NCBI GenBank assembly: GCA_026874595.1
Contig: CM049312.1
Coordinates: 28,451,956 to 28,515,955, forward strand
Reading direction: 5' to 3'
DNA from: Sipunculus nudus
Lineage: Eukaryota; Annelida; Sipuncula; Golfingiida; Sipunculidae
Length of the DNA stretch: 64,000 nt
A program made the position numbers and the translations under genes. Each line of letters starts with the position of its first letter. The stretch's first letter is position 1. The notes under the pieces were generated by a model. That model was given only the letters and a program-made list of their open reading frames with translations, had not been told where the DNA came from and did not search any database. Shown piece after piece: positions 33,852 through 43,900 of the stretch.

Positions 33852-35362
33852 TCGAAAGGGGAATTATCACAGACTTTGGTAATAAGTGTGAGGCACTGGA
33901 CTGTGTACAACCAACTAATAGCCTGTTGGACTGGAACCAATGTGATAAATGTGACAGGTGGTATCATAATGTTTGTGTTGGTGTTTTGCCTGAAGAAGCA
34001 GGTAAAATTGACTTTGTATGTAGCCTATGTACTCAGGACATGAATCAAACTGTTCTAAAATCAAGGGTACCTGATGTGATGTATCAAAGCATTGGATCCT
34101 TACCGGATCTGGACACTATAGCAAGTTTACAACAGGAATATCCTCAGATAGGGCCTCTCTTTAAATTCCTTCGGTCTCCTGAAAGCCATCCAGATATTTC
34201 TCGTGTGATGAGAAAATTAGCTGAGAATTGTGAGATAGACACTGTATTGTATCAAAAAACATTAACTGGTCGGAGACTTCTGATACCTCAAGTTTTGAAA
34301 TTGACTGTGCTTAAAGAGTTACATAATTCTCCTACAGCTGGCCACTTCGGCCGACGCAAGACTTTGAACCGTATAGTACATCATTTTTACTGGAAGGGCA
34401 TCGGTAAAGATGTCAGAGATTATGTTCGTCGTTGTCGGATATGTCAGGAAATTAAGCCAGTGTATCGTAAACCACCTGGATTTATGGAAGTGATAAAATC
34501 TTCGCAACCATGGGAATTACTAGCAGCAGATTTGGTTGGTCCGTTACCATCCACGCGTGCTCGCCATAAATACATTCTGGTGACCAGAGACCATTTTACT
34601 AAGTCGGTGGAGCTTTTCCCTTTAACTAGAGCTACTGAGAAGATCATAAGCTTGTGTTTGGTGCGAGAAGTATTTACGCATTATGGTCCACCTAAGAAAC
34701 TTCTGACTGATCACGGTTCGCAATTCACCTCCAAGTTTTTACAAGCTGTATGTAATAAGTGGGGCGTTGATCTTATACATAGTACTCCCTACCACCCTCA
34801 GAGTAACTGGGTGGAGAGGGTCAATCGTGATATAAAGGCTATGTTAGCCAGTTATGTACGTGAGGACGGTGATGATCATCAAAACTGGGATATCCATCTT
34901 GCAGAATTCAGATTTGCTCTAAATTCCATAGAAAACCAGTCTACTGGATGGAGTCCAGCTGCACTGAACTTGTCACGTGAACTAGAATCACCGATCGCTG
35001 ATAAATTGTTTACCTATCCTGCTGATGGACCATCAGATCATAACAGCTATATGATATCCAAACTCGCTGAAGACAAAGTCCGTGCTGATCGGGCCAGTGC
35101 TAGGATGCTTGATCAGGCTGCTGCCAGAAAGATTCACTACGATAGGGGAAGGAGAGATGCTACTATTGTGCCTGGTGATAGAGTGTTATTGAAATCCCAC
35201 CCGGTTTTTGATGCGGATAAACAGTTATCAGCAAAGTTGTCTCCTCGGTGGGAGGGACCATATACTGTTGAAAAACAACTAGGTAACGTTGATGTTCATA
35301 TCCGTACGAGGAAAGGTTTAGAACCCAAACATGTGGACCAGCTGAAGCTTTATTATGAATAA
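33836..35362 (+). CDS. Gypsy integrase with N-terminal PHD-type finger
   Basis: A 508-codon open frame, shifted relative to RNase H and overlapping its end. Residues 18-68 form a C4HC3 finger: CX4C, X12, CX2C, X4, H, X2C, X14, CX2C with the PHD-typical WYH. Then come the integrase HHCC zinc domain (about 34310-34450), the catalytic residues Asp232 (codon 34529), Asp292 (34709) and Glu327 (34814), and near the end the GPY/F motif WEGPYTV. The last Asp-Glu spacing is one residue short of the usual DX35E, because HPQSN is followed directly by WVER with no glycine. The protein is intact in frame but may be inactive. Confidence 0.9.
   Translation: MDIGVIERGIITDFGNKCEALDCVQPTNSLLDWNQCDKCDRWYHNVCVGVLPEEAGKIDFVCSLCTQDMNQTVLKSRVPDVMYQSIGSLPDLDTIASLQQEYPQIGPLFKFLRSPESHPDISRVMRKLAENCEIDTVLYQKTLTGRRLLIPQVLKLTVLKELHNSPTAGHFGRRKTLNRIVHHFYWKGIGKDVRDYVRRCRICQEIKPVYRKPPGFMEVIKSSQPWELLAADLVGPLPSTRARHKYILVTRDHFTKSVELFPLTRATEKIISLCLVREVFTHYGPPKKLLTDHGSQFTSKFLQAVCNKWGVDLIHSTPYHPQSNWVERVNRDIKAMLASYVREDGDDHQNWDIHLAEFRFALNSIENQSTGWSPAALNLSRELESPIADKLFTYPADGPSDHNSYMISKLAEDKVRADRASARMLDQAAARKIHYDRGRRDATIVPGDRVLLKSHPVFDADKQLSAKLSPRWEGPYTVEKQLGNVDVHIRTRKGLEPKHVDQLKLYYE
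33887..34039 (+). other. PHD-like zinc finger domain inside pol
   Basis: Cys/His ligands read C4-H-C3 in PHD order, with WYHNVC as the central landmark. PHD fingers commonly bind histone H3 tails; here a role in target-site choice is only inference. Confidence 0.75.
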
Positions 35363-36046
35363 TATTCCAAATTAGTGGTACCCTGTGTGATAGGGCCAGA
35401 ATAATGCCCTTGGAACCACTGTGTTTAGGGTAGTCTACCCCTATTCACACTATTTGAGTTAGGCACATCCTGATATGATGGTGGAACTGTGAGTGTAGTG
35501 ATGAATTGTGCATAATAAAGGACTGAACTGTTTATGTACCTTAACTATTTAATAATGTTCATGCATACACCATACATGATACCTTACAGTATATTACAGT
35601 ATATTATATGTCAGAGATGGTTACACATCGCTTATATTTAATAATGTTCATGTATACACCTGATTTTTATTGGACATGATAACATGCTTACACCTGATCT
35701 GGTTAAATTGCATCCATATATGAGACTGAATAATGTAATAATGTAATTGACCTTCATGGGATAAAGGGATGGTGAACCAAAGACTGAGAGAGGCGGTAAA
35801 CATAATGCCTTAGAGTACAATCATAGGTGATATTATTGAGAGATGGTGACCTATGTTGGTCTGTTGTTATGGTAAAAACAAGGAACTGTGTTTTATTTCA
35901 TATGAACTCTGTGAATCTCTCAACTAACTATTTTCTATATTAACTATATTATGAACCAAGGAAAATACAGTAGAGATATATATGATAATTATCCTTAAAG
36001 TAAAGTAACATCACTCCTGACTATAATACAACCATGTACTTGCTTC
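35363..36046 (+). other. Gypsy 3' untranslated region
   Basis: About 680 bp without an open frame or envelope-like gene. It contains a repeated ATAATGTTCATG...ATACACC block (about 35551 and 35641). Confidence 0.6.
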
Positions 36047-36055
36047 AGGGGGAGG
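36047..36055 (+). promoter_or_regulatory. Polypurine tract of gypsy element
   Basis: AGGGGGAGG, 3 nt before the 3' LTR: the plus-strand priming site. Confidence 0.8.
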
Positions 36056-36058
36056 TGA

Positions 36059-36267
36059 TGTAGTGATCTCTGTTTGGAGAGTGTAAGGTATGCACTATAT
36101 TGTAGTCATTGTGCGGAGGTTAGGTAACTTGCTCTTCCGGTTTAGTTAGAGACCTGGGCACATGGCGGGACCTCGTCTGTTGGCTGTAAAATAAACCTTG
36201 AGAAGGACAAACAGAGTTAGGGGTGTGAACTTGTATATATGTGGTGAGAAGGAAAACAACCCTTATA
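36059..36267 (+). repeat. 3' LTR of gypsy element
   Basis: Matches the 5' LTR over its whole length with 8 substitutions and one inserted A. It keeps AATAAA. Confidence 0.9.
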
Positions 36268-36716
36268 ACATGCACATGCATACATTTAGTTATTATTATA
36301 TTTTCAAATATCTTTGGTGGAATAAATGTTTTCTGCCCCAGTGGTTTATATGATTTGCCTCTCCCAACCCCAAAACTATATCATAAAGAAACACCGGACT
36401 AACTGAGAAATTGCAGCAAATCATGTCAAGGAGTTGATGAAATACGGGCCGGCCGAGGGCTGTATACGTCAAACGTGTGAAGTGATAACTGTTCTTGAAC
36501 AACTGCGTAATGTTTTCTTTCAACAGTGTCAGGTTATTCATCGTTTATTCAACACTTCAATGAATGAAAATATGAAATAAGCCGTGGCATGATTAAGTGG
36601 CGCTAACAGTGTATTTCCCTTGTTTAACAAAAGCACGTGGTGTTTTTTTCCTCGCCACTTCACAATTAGGTCAGTATGGTCACCGAACCGTGATACCGTG
36701 GATTACTGCATCTCGT

Positions 36717-37660
36717 GTAACTGATTAAGAACACGCCAAGTACTCCAACGTAATTGAACTTCATGCAGCCCGGTTACCTCGTGCTTTTTCTTAGTAATGA
36801 CATAGCGAAGGAGCTCGTCAAAGTGTGCTCATAAAAAAAACAGACTGGTAAATAGACTGGTACCCCGCCGGCCCTGAGCCAGCCATAAGGCGTGTTTTAG
36901 CGCTTTGACAAAAATTTGATGTACGTTCCGCGCTCCGGTTCAGGGAAACAGTGGTCGGACCAAGTTGAACCGGAAAAGTTGTTGGTTCTGTGCAGACAGT
37001 AGATGGTATTAAGGCCCTCATACAAAGTTCGGGGGCCTATACATTTGAAAACGTGGCCCAGGAACAAGCACAAGTGGGCATTGAGTGCAAACGGGTTGAA
37101 ACCCAATCGCTTCAGGGCCATTTTGCCGTGAAAAACACAAAAGCACAACACCCTTAATAGGGAAATACAAATAAACAATCTCATTGTGGGTCTTAAAATC
37201 TATTTACCTACTTTTTTCATTAAAAGAAACCCGCATATGTTTTTGGAAACTCGACAAATGTTGACACTGATTTCGTCATTTTAGAGATGCCAGTTTGTGT
37301 TTGACCAAATAACGTTTTAGTGCAATCCAGCAACCAGCTTCTGTTTCCAACCAACCAAACAACTCGCCATAACGCATCCATACAGACGGGCGCACAACGC
37401 AATCTTCAGTTCTCAAGTATAATGGTATAAAAAAGTTAGCTTACAAGAATTCTCCCACGCGTAAGCAACCAGGACCTCGTGGGCGTCGATGACAACAAGC
37501 ATGAGCGTGTATATTTGATGTGGAAAACAGTCTGTCCGAAAATCAGGAGTTGCAACTGGGAGTACTGAAGATTGCGTTGTGCGCCCGTCTCTATGATTGG
37601 CTGAGGGCCATAAAATAGCGGGGTACCAGTCTACCTTGCGACCTTACAGGCAAGCCTGGC
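36717..37660. repeat. Rearranged SDR-B upstream region with inverted segment
   Basis: 36717-36930 matches the reverse complement of copy A about 5640-5875. A short part of it (37595-37655) is also present in the direct orientation. Between them is foreign DNA with a perfect 27-bp inverted repeat at 37381-37407 and 37566-37592. The block ends only about 10 nt before the SDR-B start codon. Confidence 0.75.
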
Positions 37661-37670
37661 TAGAATGGAG

Positions 37671-37707
37671 ATGGAGTCGTTAAAAAACAAAGTCGTGCTG
37701 ATTACTG
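37671..37707 (+). CDS. SDR-B exon 1
   Basis: MESLKNKVVLITG. Two in-frame ATGs (37665 and 37671); the second aligns with the SDR-A start and is preferred. Donor GTAAGT. Confidence 0.88.
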
Positions 37708-37911
37708 GTAAGTCAGACCAAGGGACCATCACAGGATAGAGTTAGTTATCGCTATGGTAAAGTTATCAAGCTGATTATGTTACGTATAAAAACTCTAAAT
37801 TAAAGTTCTAAGACCCGTATCATGGAGTCGAAAATTATGCTCAATACCCTTGGCTAGGCTTACTTCTTTTGTCCCCTTTGTTTTAAGTGAGGACTGTTAG
37901 AAATCATCAGT

Positions 37912-37971
<60 letters not shown>

Positions 37972-40900
37972 CATGGTTACAAATATAAAATCTGAAACCG
38001 CCGCCCCTCCCATTCCCCTCTATTTATCAGAGGGTGAGCTGGTAGGGACGCAACTAAGCACAGGCGCTTGAATCCTATTTGCATTGATATTGACTTGAAT
38101 AAGGTCGAAAAGTCTTTATAAACGTTTTGCGAAAAAAATAATTTAAAATTCCTATGATGTTCAGGTACTTGCTAGTGAAGAAACTTAAAGTCGTTATATA
38201 GTCAGCTCTTCTGCATCAGCTATTCCAATACACCCATTGTACCACTTGTAATGAGCTCTTGTGTGCTGCTGATCTGCATCCAATGAGCAGCTGTTTCCCA
38301 AAACAAGGGATTTCCCATGTATCTAGGTCCACAGTAAGGATCCCCCCCCCCCTAAGAACCTAACACCTGATTGGTAGATAATGATGGAAATATTAATCTG
38401 GGATATACCTGCCTGTCCTTCCGTAATGGATGCATAGTAGTTCGCAAACGAGGATGCCGGCCTTGTGAATTCCTTATATAAACAAGTACAGGCAAGCGTT
38501 TTATATTGATCTAACGTTGAATGCTAGGGGATTGTTTATAAAGACTTTTAACATTATTTAAGCCAATATCTATACAAATAGGGAATCACGCGCTTGTGAT
38601 CAAAGTACCCCTGACTTTGGGAGCACTAATTAGCTCTTGGCGCCCATGGTGAATTACCTATTGAATGTTTAAAAAGTTTTTATCTTAACCGTCGAGAACC
38701 CATTCTTTACCAATATTTTTTACTGTGTTCCTTTAATTAAGGTTGTTAATATTTAATGTGATTGTTGTTAATAAGACTAAAGAGCATATTCCCAACTGGT
38801 CTTGGATCCTTTAGCATTTACAGACAATATACAGACATTGTATCATGAAGCTTGTTGATAATAATATATAAGCAATGCATTTTGTAGGTCTTTGGTATAT
38901 AGGAGAGACAAAATAATCATATATTAGACCTACGTGGTTCAGACAATGTTTAGACAGTTTTTAGCTCAGCTGACTGAAAGACATATGTGCTACAGCGATG
39001 ACTCTTTACCCATCTTCTGTCTTGCCGCCTGTCAACCGTTAACAGGGCACAAATTGTATCCATTAGGCCTAGAATCTTCCTACGTTATACCAATGGAGTC
39101 CATAAAAATCTCCTGGGAAACATGAAATTAGGTCACTCTGACCTATATCCTCAGAACTATGGGGCTCGAAAGTATCCCCCAGAATAATTAAAAATGTATC
39201 ACAAAAGCTCCAGATTCTGAATTAATGATGCATTGATTGCCATGAGTCTTTCCATACATATTGACCACAGAGTGTTTCATCATTTCCTGAAGAATTGTGA
39301 CAAGATCTGTAATTTTCTAATTTTTACACATTTTTTTCTATTTTTGAGACCTTCAGGTGAAGCAGTTTGTCCGTTAACAGGGCTCAAATCGTAACCGTTA
39401 GACCAAGAAACTTCTAACTATACATCCAGGGAGATCAGATCTCCTTTGAAACCTGAGATTAGGTCATGGTAACCTATATTTTGTGAAATACACCCAGTCA
39501 GTCAGACTGAGCAGCAATTGTATCCGCTAGGCCTAGATTCTTCTCACATGACATTCAGGCAGGTCCTGCAGATCAGATGAGCACAAACTGTATCTGCTAG
39601 CCCCAGAATGTTCCAATGTTATAACCAGAGAAGTCTTGGTCAATCTCCATGGAGACCTGAAATTAGGTTATGGTGACATATATTTTGCGTGCTACTGGCC
39701 TAAACAACTTGTGCAATCTCCAGAGAAACTTTAAATTAGGTCATGGTGACCTATATTACTGGCCAAAAACATTTGAAGCACCCAGACAGACAGACAGCGT
39801 AAAATACGTTACTGTTGGACCTAGAATCTTTTATCTGGAAATCCATGGATGTCCTTCAAAGACGAGCATGGTCATTTTAAGCTCAGCTGACTGCATACAA
39901 AAAGGCTAGATTTCAGGGGAATGGCTGGACATATTATCAAGAAACTTTTTCATCTTTTGATTTTGAAAAACTTAAATTGCTACAGTAGTATGGAGATACC
40001 ACCTACAGAATATTGCATTCAGATAAAATTCCTCATGTGAATGTCTTCCTTTTCAGCAGAGCGTCATGACCCATGGGTCACTTGTTAATAAGGTTTCAGA
40101 ACTTTCTTAGAGGAAGCGTATACAGTTTCTCAGGGTTTATCTTTTTTTTAAATTACCATATTTTATGTCCTGGTAACACTGACATGTACATGTGGAGGGG
40201 TCGCATAACAGTATTCTATAAAATATTTTAAGAAAAATACTGAAACAACTGTCATGAAACATTGATAACTTAAAATATGGGCATGCAGAATTGCCCTTGT
40301 GTATTTTTATGTGATTTCATATTTTTGCAGGCGCAAGTTCTGGGATAGGTGAGGAAACGGCGGTTTTATTCGCGTCGTTTGGGAGCCGAGTGGTGCTGAA
40401 TGGGCGAAACCTAGAGAACCTCAACAAAGTTGCCCAGAGATGTCAAGACAAGGGACTGAGTAAAGACAATGTAAAATTAAACACAAACAGACATATATAC
40501 ATACACTATTCAATAATATGTGATATAAACGTTTTATGTTCTTATTTCTGTATTTACACCATCGTATAAAGGCATATTCTCTGCAGCTACCTTATTATAT
40601 ATCTAAGCGCTATTTCGGTTCTTTGTCAATAGAGAGTCTACGACCAGCGTACCATCGGCAAGTAAAATAATATAATCCAGAGCAATATTATGCCTATTCT
40701 TTCACACTATCAGTTCAGTTTTGCTTTATACAAAAGTTTTCCAAGCAAAACCATCCAGCACACAGTCTAAGTACCTCGTATACGGCTATTTAACAGCCCG
40801 TTATTGTTCTGCATGTTGATCAACACAGTCCACATGTGTGTAAATCGTAGCAAGGCCGCGTCGACGGAGATCCGATTGTGACCCGCAACACGCGATGTTT

Positions 40901-43900
40901 CAGCCAGGGGGAAAATGAATTACTTTTTGGGGGCCAAGTCAGTCAGGAAATTTCTTGGTTGACATGTTGTGGCCCCGACGATGCAGGCGCTGTATGTTGA
41001 AAACTGTGATCGCGCCCGGTCCACTGTTTTTCACTGTATTTATGTTTAAGGTGATGTTTTTAACAGGAAAAATCTCTTTTAAAGGGGAAAACCTATGTTC
41101 ATGTCCATGAAAGTAAAAGCTCTTAAATTAGGCTAGTTATTGAATTTTTGGTGGCTCTTGTTGTATTTGCTTGTGTTGTCAAGCAGCCCACTTTTATCAC
41201 TGGAGGTCATTAAGTGCAGCTCTCTCTGCTTACCTTATTAGTAATGCGACCCTGTAGAGCAGGGGTCACAGGTGTATGTTGGATAAACTATGTGAAGGTG
41301 CAATTTAAACCGTAAATTCTGAATCATTTTTTTGCAAATTTATAAAGTATATATATTTTTTATAGGAAAAAATACATGTGTATGTGTTGTTATCCGACCA
41401 AATTAGAGATACATGGTGATCCAATTCAGAATTGTGAATCAGCTTATATATTCAGATTCATATGAATTGTTTCAAATGTATAAAATTTATAAACTTAACA
41501 AAATTATATATTGAAAAGAATGAGGATCTTATGCATAGATTTATTCATTATTTTCCTGGGTAAGCATGCACTATATTGAGGCATTAATTATACCATACCT
41601 ATACTATAAAAATATAGCACTTAAATGTCATTCCTTGCATATTCATAAGTGTAACATATCATTATATTATATAATGAGGTTCAGGTATTATGATTAACTT
41701 TTCATGTTCACAGCGTTTCCACTTGGTTTTCCTCTGGTGATGAATTGATATAGGCCTATGCCCTGATCCCCAATCCTAACTGATATATTCAATGAAAATA
41801 CTGTTTACATCAACATTCTGAACAAAATTAAACTAGAGATAAGAATACTCTATTTTTGGGGTGTACATCTTCATGTTGATATGATGCCATATTTTATTCC
41901 GTTGTACTGAACATCTTGTGTTTGGACAAAGAGGTGGTAACCTTTACAATATAGTAGCATGCACGGCCTGTTTTCCTCGGGCATGTTCTTTTTCACTGCA
42001 ATAGTTCCTTTTATTATTTCCCATTCATCAGATGTAAAGAATATTCTTAGTGTGTCAATATCCAAATTTCCTGTGTCAAAACCAGGCAAAATAAAATTGC
42101 TAAAAAAATAAAGCTGCAAGGAGGTCTGCAATATATACTATGTTAAAATAACACACAGGTATTAAGAATAAAAGAACAATTTTAAAAGAAAATGTACACA
42201 AGTTATATTACTAGGTAATACATGTGCTAGTAATATGAGTTTTGGGGTACTTTTTTGAGTTTATAGCATTGTAGGCTACACAATTATCCGAGTCTGTGCA
42301 GTCGGCTGCCCAGACACTTCCTTTATCAAATCGAAAGATATATTTTTATCCGATTTATTAAATACAGAAATGTGTAACTCTTTAAAAGCAAACACGCCTA
42401 TTCATCCATGTTTAAGTAATCACAAGTGAGTTGGTGCTAGGGAGCTTATTTGGCTGAGACCTGCTCTTTCCTGTACTCGTATGTAATAAGCGGCAGTGGT
42501 CAACATGCACCTGCATAACTGCTGGCCCCTGCTTGCCTTAACAATGAGCACATCCTGGGCAGTCACTGCATGGACTGGGCTGAAGTAAAAGAAAGTAATA
42601 TGTATTACTCTATTACTTTGCCTTCTGTTTCTTTAGAGATTAAATGAGAAGGCGTTACTCAGTTTTAAACCAAATTACAACCTGAATCAGGATTTGGACT
42701 GAACAAGATTCTGATCAAGGTTTGGAATTGTAAGATTCCCGATTTGGGTTTGGTCTGAACGTTATATAATTATTCCCATTATCAATTTCAGCTGAGCGCG
42801 GTGACCCACAGGTGCCTTGTTTTCCGATTGTTAGGATAATCTAAATGCTATAAGTTCAACCATAGTAATTTCTCAGATTCTTCAGGTCACAAGCTCATTG
42901 GTTAAGGACACAGGACCCACATATTGAAAATAAGCTTTAAAAATATTCTTATAGACAGATTAAGCTGAGCGTCGGGACCCATGGGTCCTATTAATAAGAA
43001 AAACATAGAATTTGGAACATTTTAAAAAAAAAAACATATTATTTGGGTATTTTTACATCAATAAAAAAGAGTCATAATGAAATTGTTGATACAATGGCAA
43101 AGTAGGAAATATATTCCAAAGTACATTTTAATGAATTTGAAATGGTTGTAATATATTAACGTAATTAAGGTGCATAAATGAAAGTGACAGCAGGTATACT
43201 AAGACGATAATTGTTATCGATAATTGTAAGACTATTAAAATGATAATCCACGACGAGCCCTAAGACGATTTTGCCCTATAGTTAATCCTAGTTTTCTTCC
43301 TAGATGTTGATTGCCCAGGCTGACGTCACGAAAGAAGATGACGTGACCAGTATGGTGGAAAAGACAATAAGTACTTTCGGTCAACTTGATGTTTTAGTAA
43401 GTGTCATCTCGTGTTTGAGTTCTTTTTTTGCATCCGCCTATTGGGTATGCGTTCATACCCGTGTGTGTGTGTCTGTGTCTGTGTGTTGTGTTCAACATAA
43501 CACAAGCAATTATGAACGGAATCTCATGAAATGTTCAGGAAATGGAATGGGCCAATTAAGAAATGAATATAATTTGCTGTGGACCCGGTTGCTGATCACG
43601 ATTCAGTGACGTCATCAAGGAATATTTACAAATTGATTTTTGCAAGAATGATCCTTGGGATATGGGCCGAATATGTGAATGCAACAAATGGGTGGAGTCT
43701 TACATTTCTTAGAATGTAGATTTCCAGCCTCGTGCTAAATCCAAACGTTACTGATGTTTAATTTAAATATAATTTAAATACTGTACTCTCCTAACAAGGT
43801 CTGCATTTCCTGATTATCTTTATAACTATAAGTCATTATCTGTTTTTTTTTTCTTGTGGGAATATGATATTTATCCTTTATTTATTGTGTATCTTCAAAG

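Larger units (their letters stand above)
30188..36267 (+). mobile_element. Ty3/gypsy LTR retrotransposon, nearly complete but broken
   Basis: Length 6080 bp, flanked by a 4-bp target duplication ACAT (30184-30187 and 36268-36271). LTRs are 208 and 209 bp and about 96% identical (8 substitutions, 1 indel), so insertion is fairly recent. Order: LTR, tRNA-Lys primer site, gag with CCHC, protease, RT, RNase H, PHD-type finger, integrase with GPY/F, a 700-bp 3' UTR, polypurine tract, LTR. There is no chromodomain and no envelope gene. Gag has two in-frame stops and a frameshift; pol has a TGA just before the RT active site and a frame change before integrase. It could move only with help from intact relatives. 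It lies in the unique DNA between the two SDR blocks. Confidence 0.93.
38950..40093. repeat. Intron 1 repeat with ERE-like palindromes (copy B)
   Basis: Starts TTTTTAGCTCAGCTGACTG and ends GAGCGTCATGACCCATGGGTC. It has about six diverged units, more than its partner in SDR-A, so units were gained or lost after duplication. Confidence 0.6.

Noticed and set aside
35363-36046. An envelope-like gene in the gypsy element
   Set aside because: No open frame of useful length and no signal peptide or membrane segment in this stretch.
43304-43609. A 101-residue protein starting at the ATG of SDR-B exon 3
   Set aside because: This ATG is an internal codon; the frame reads through the GT donor into intron sequence.
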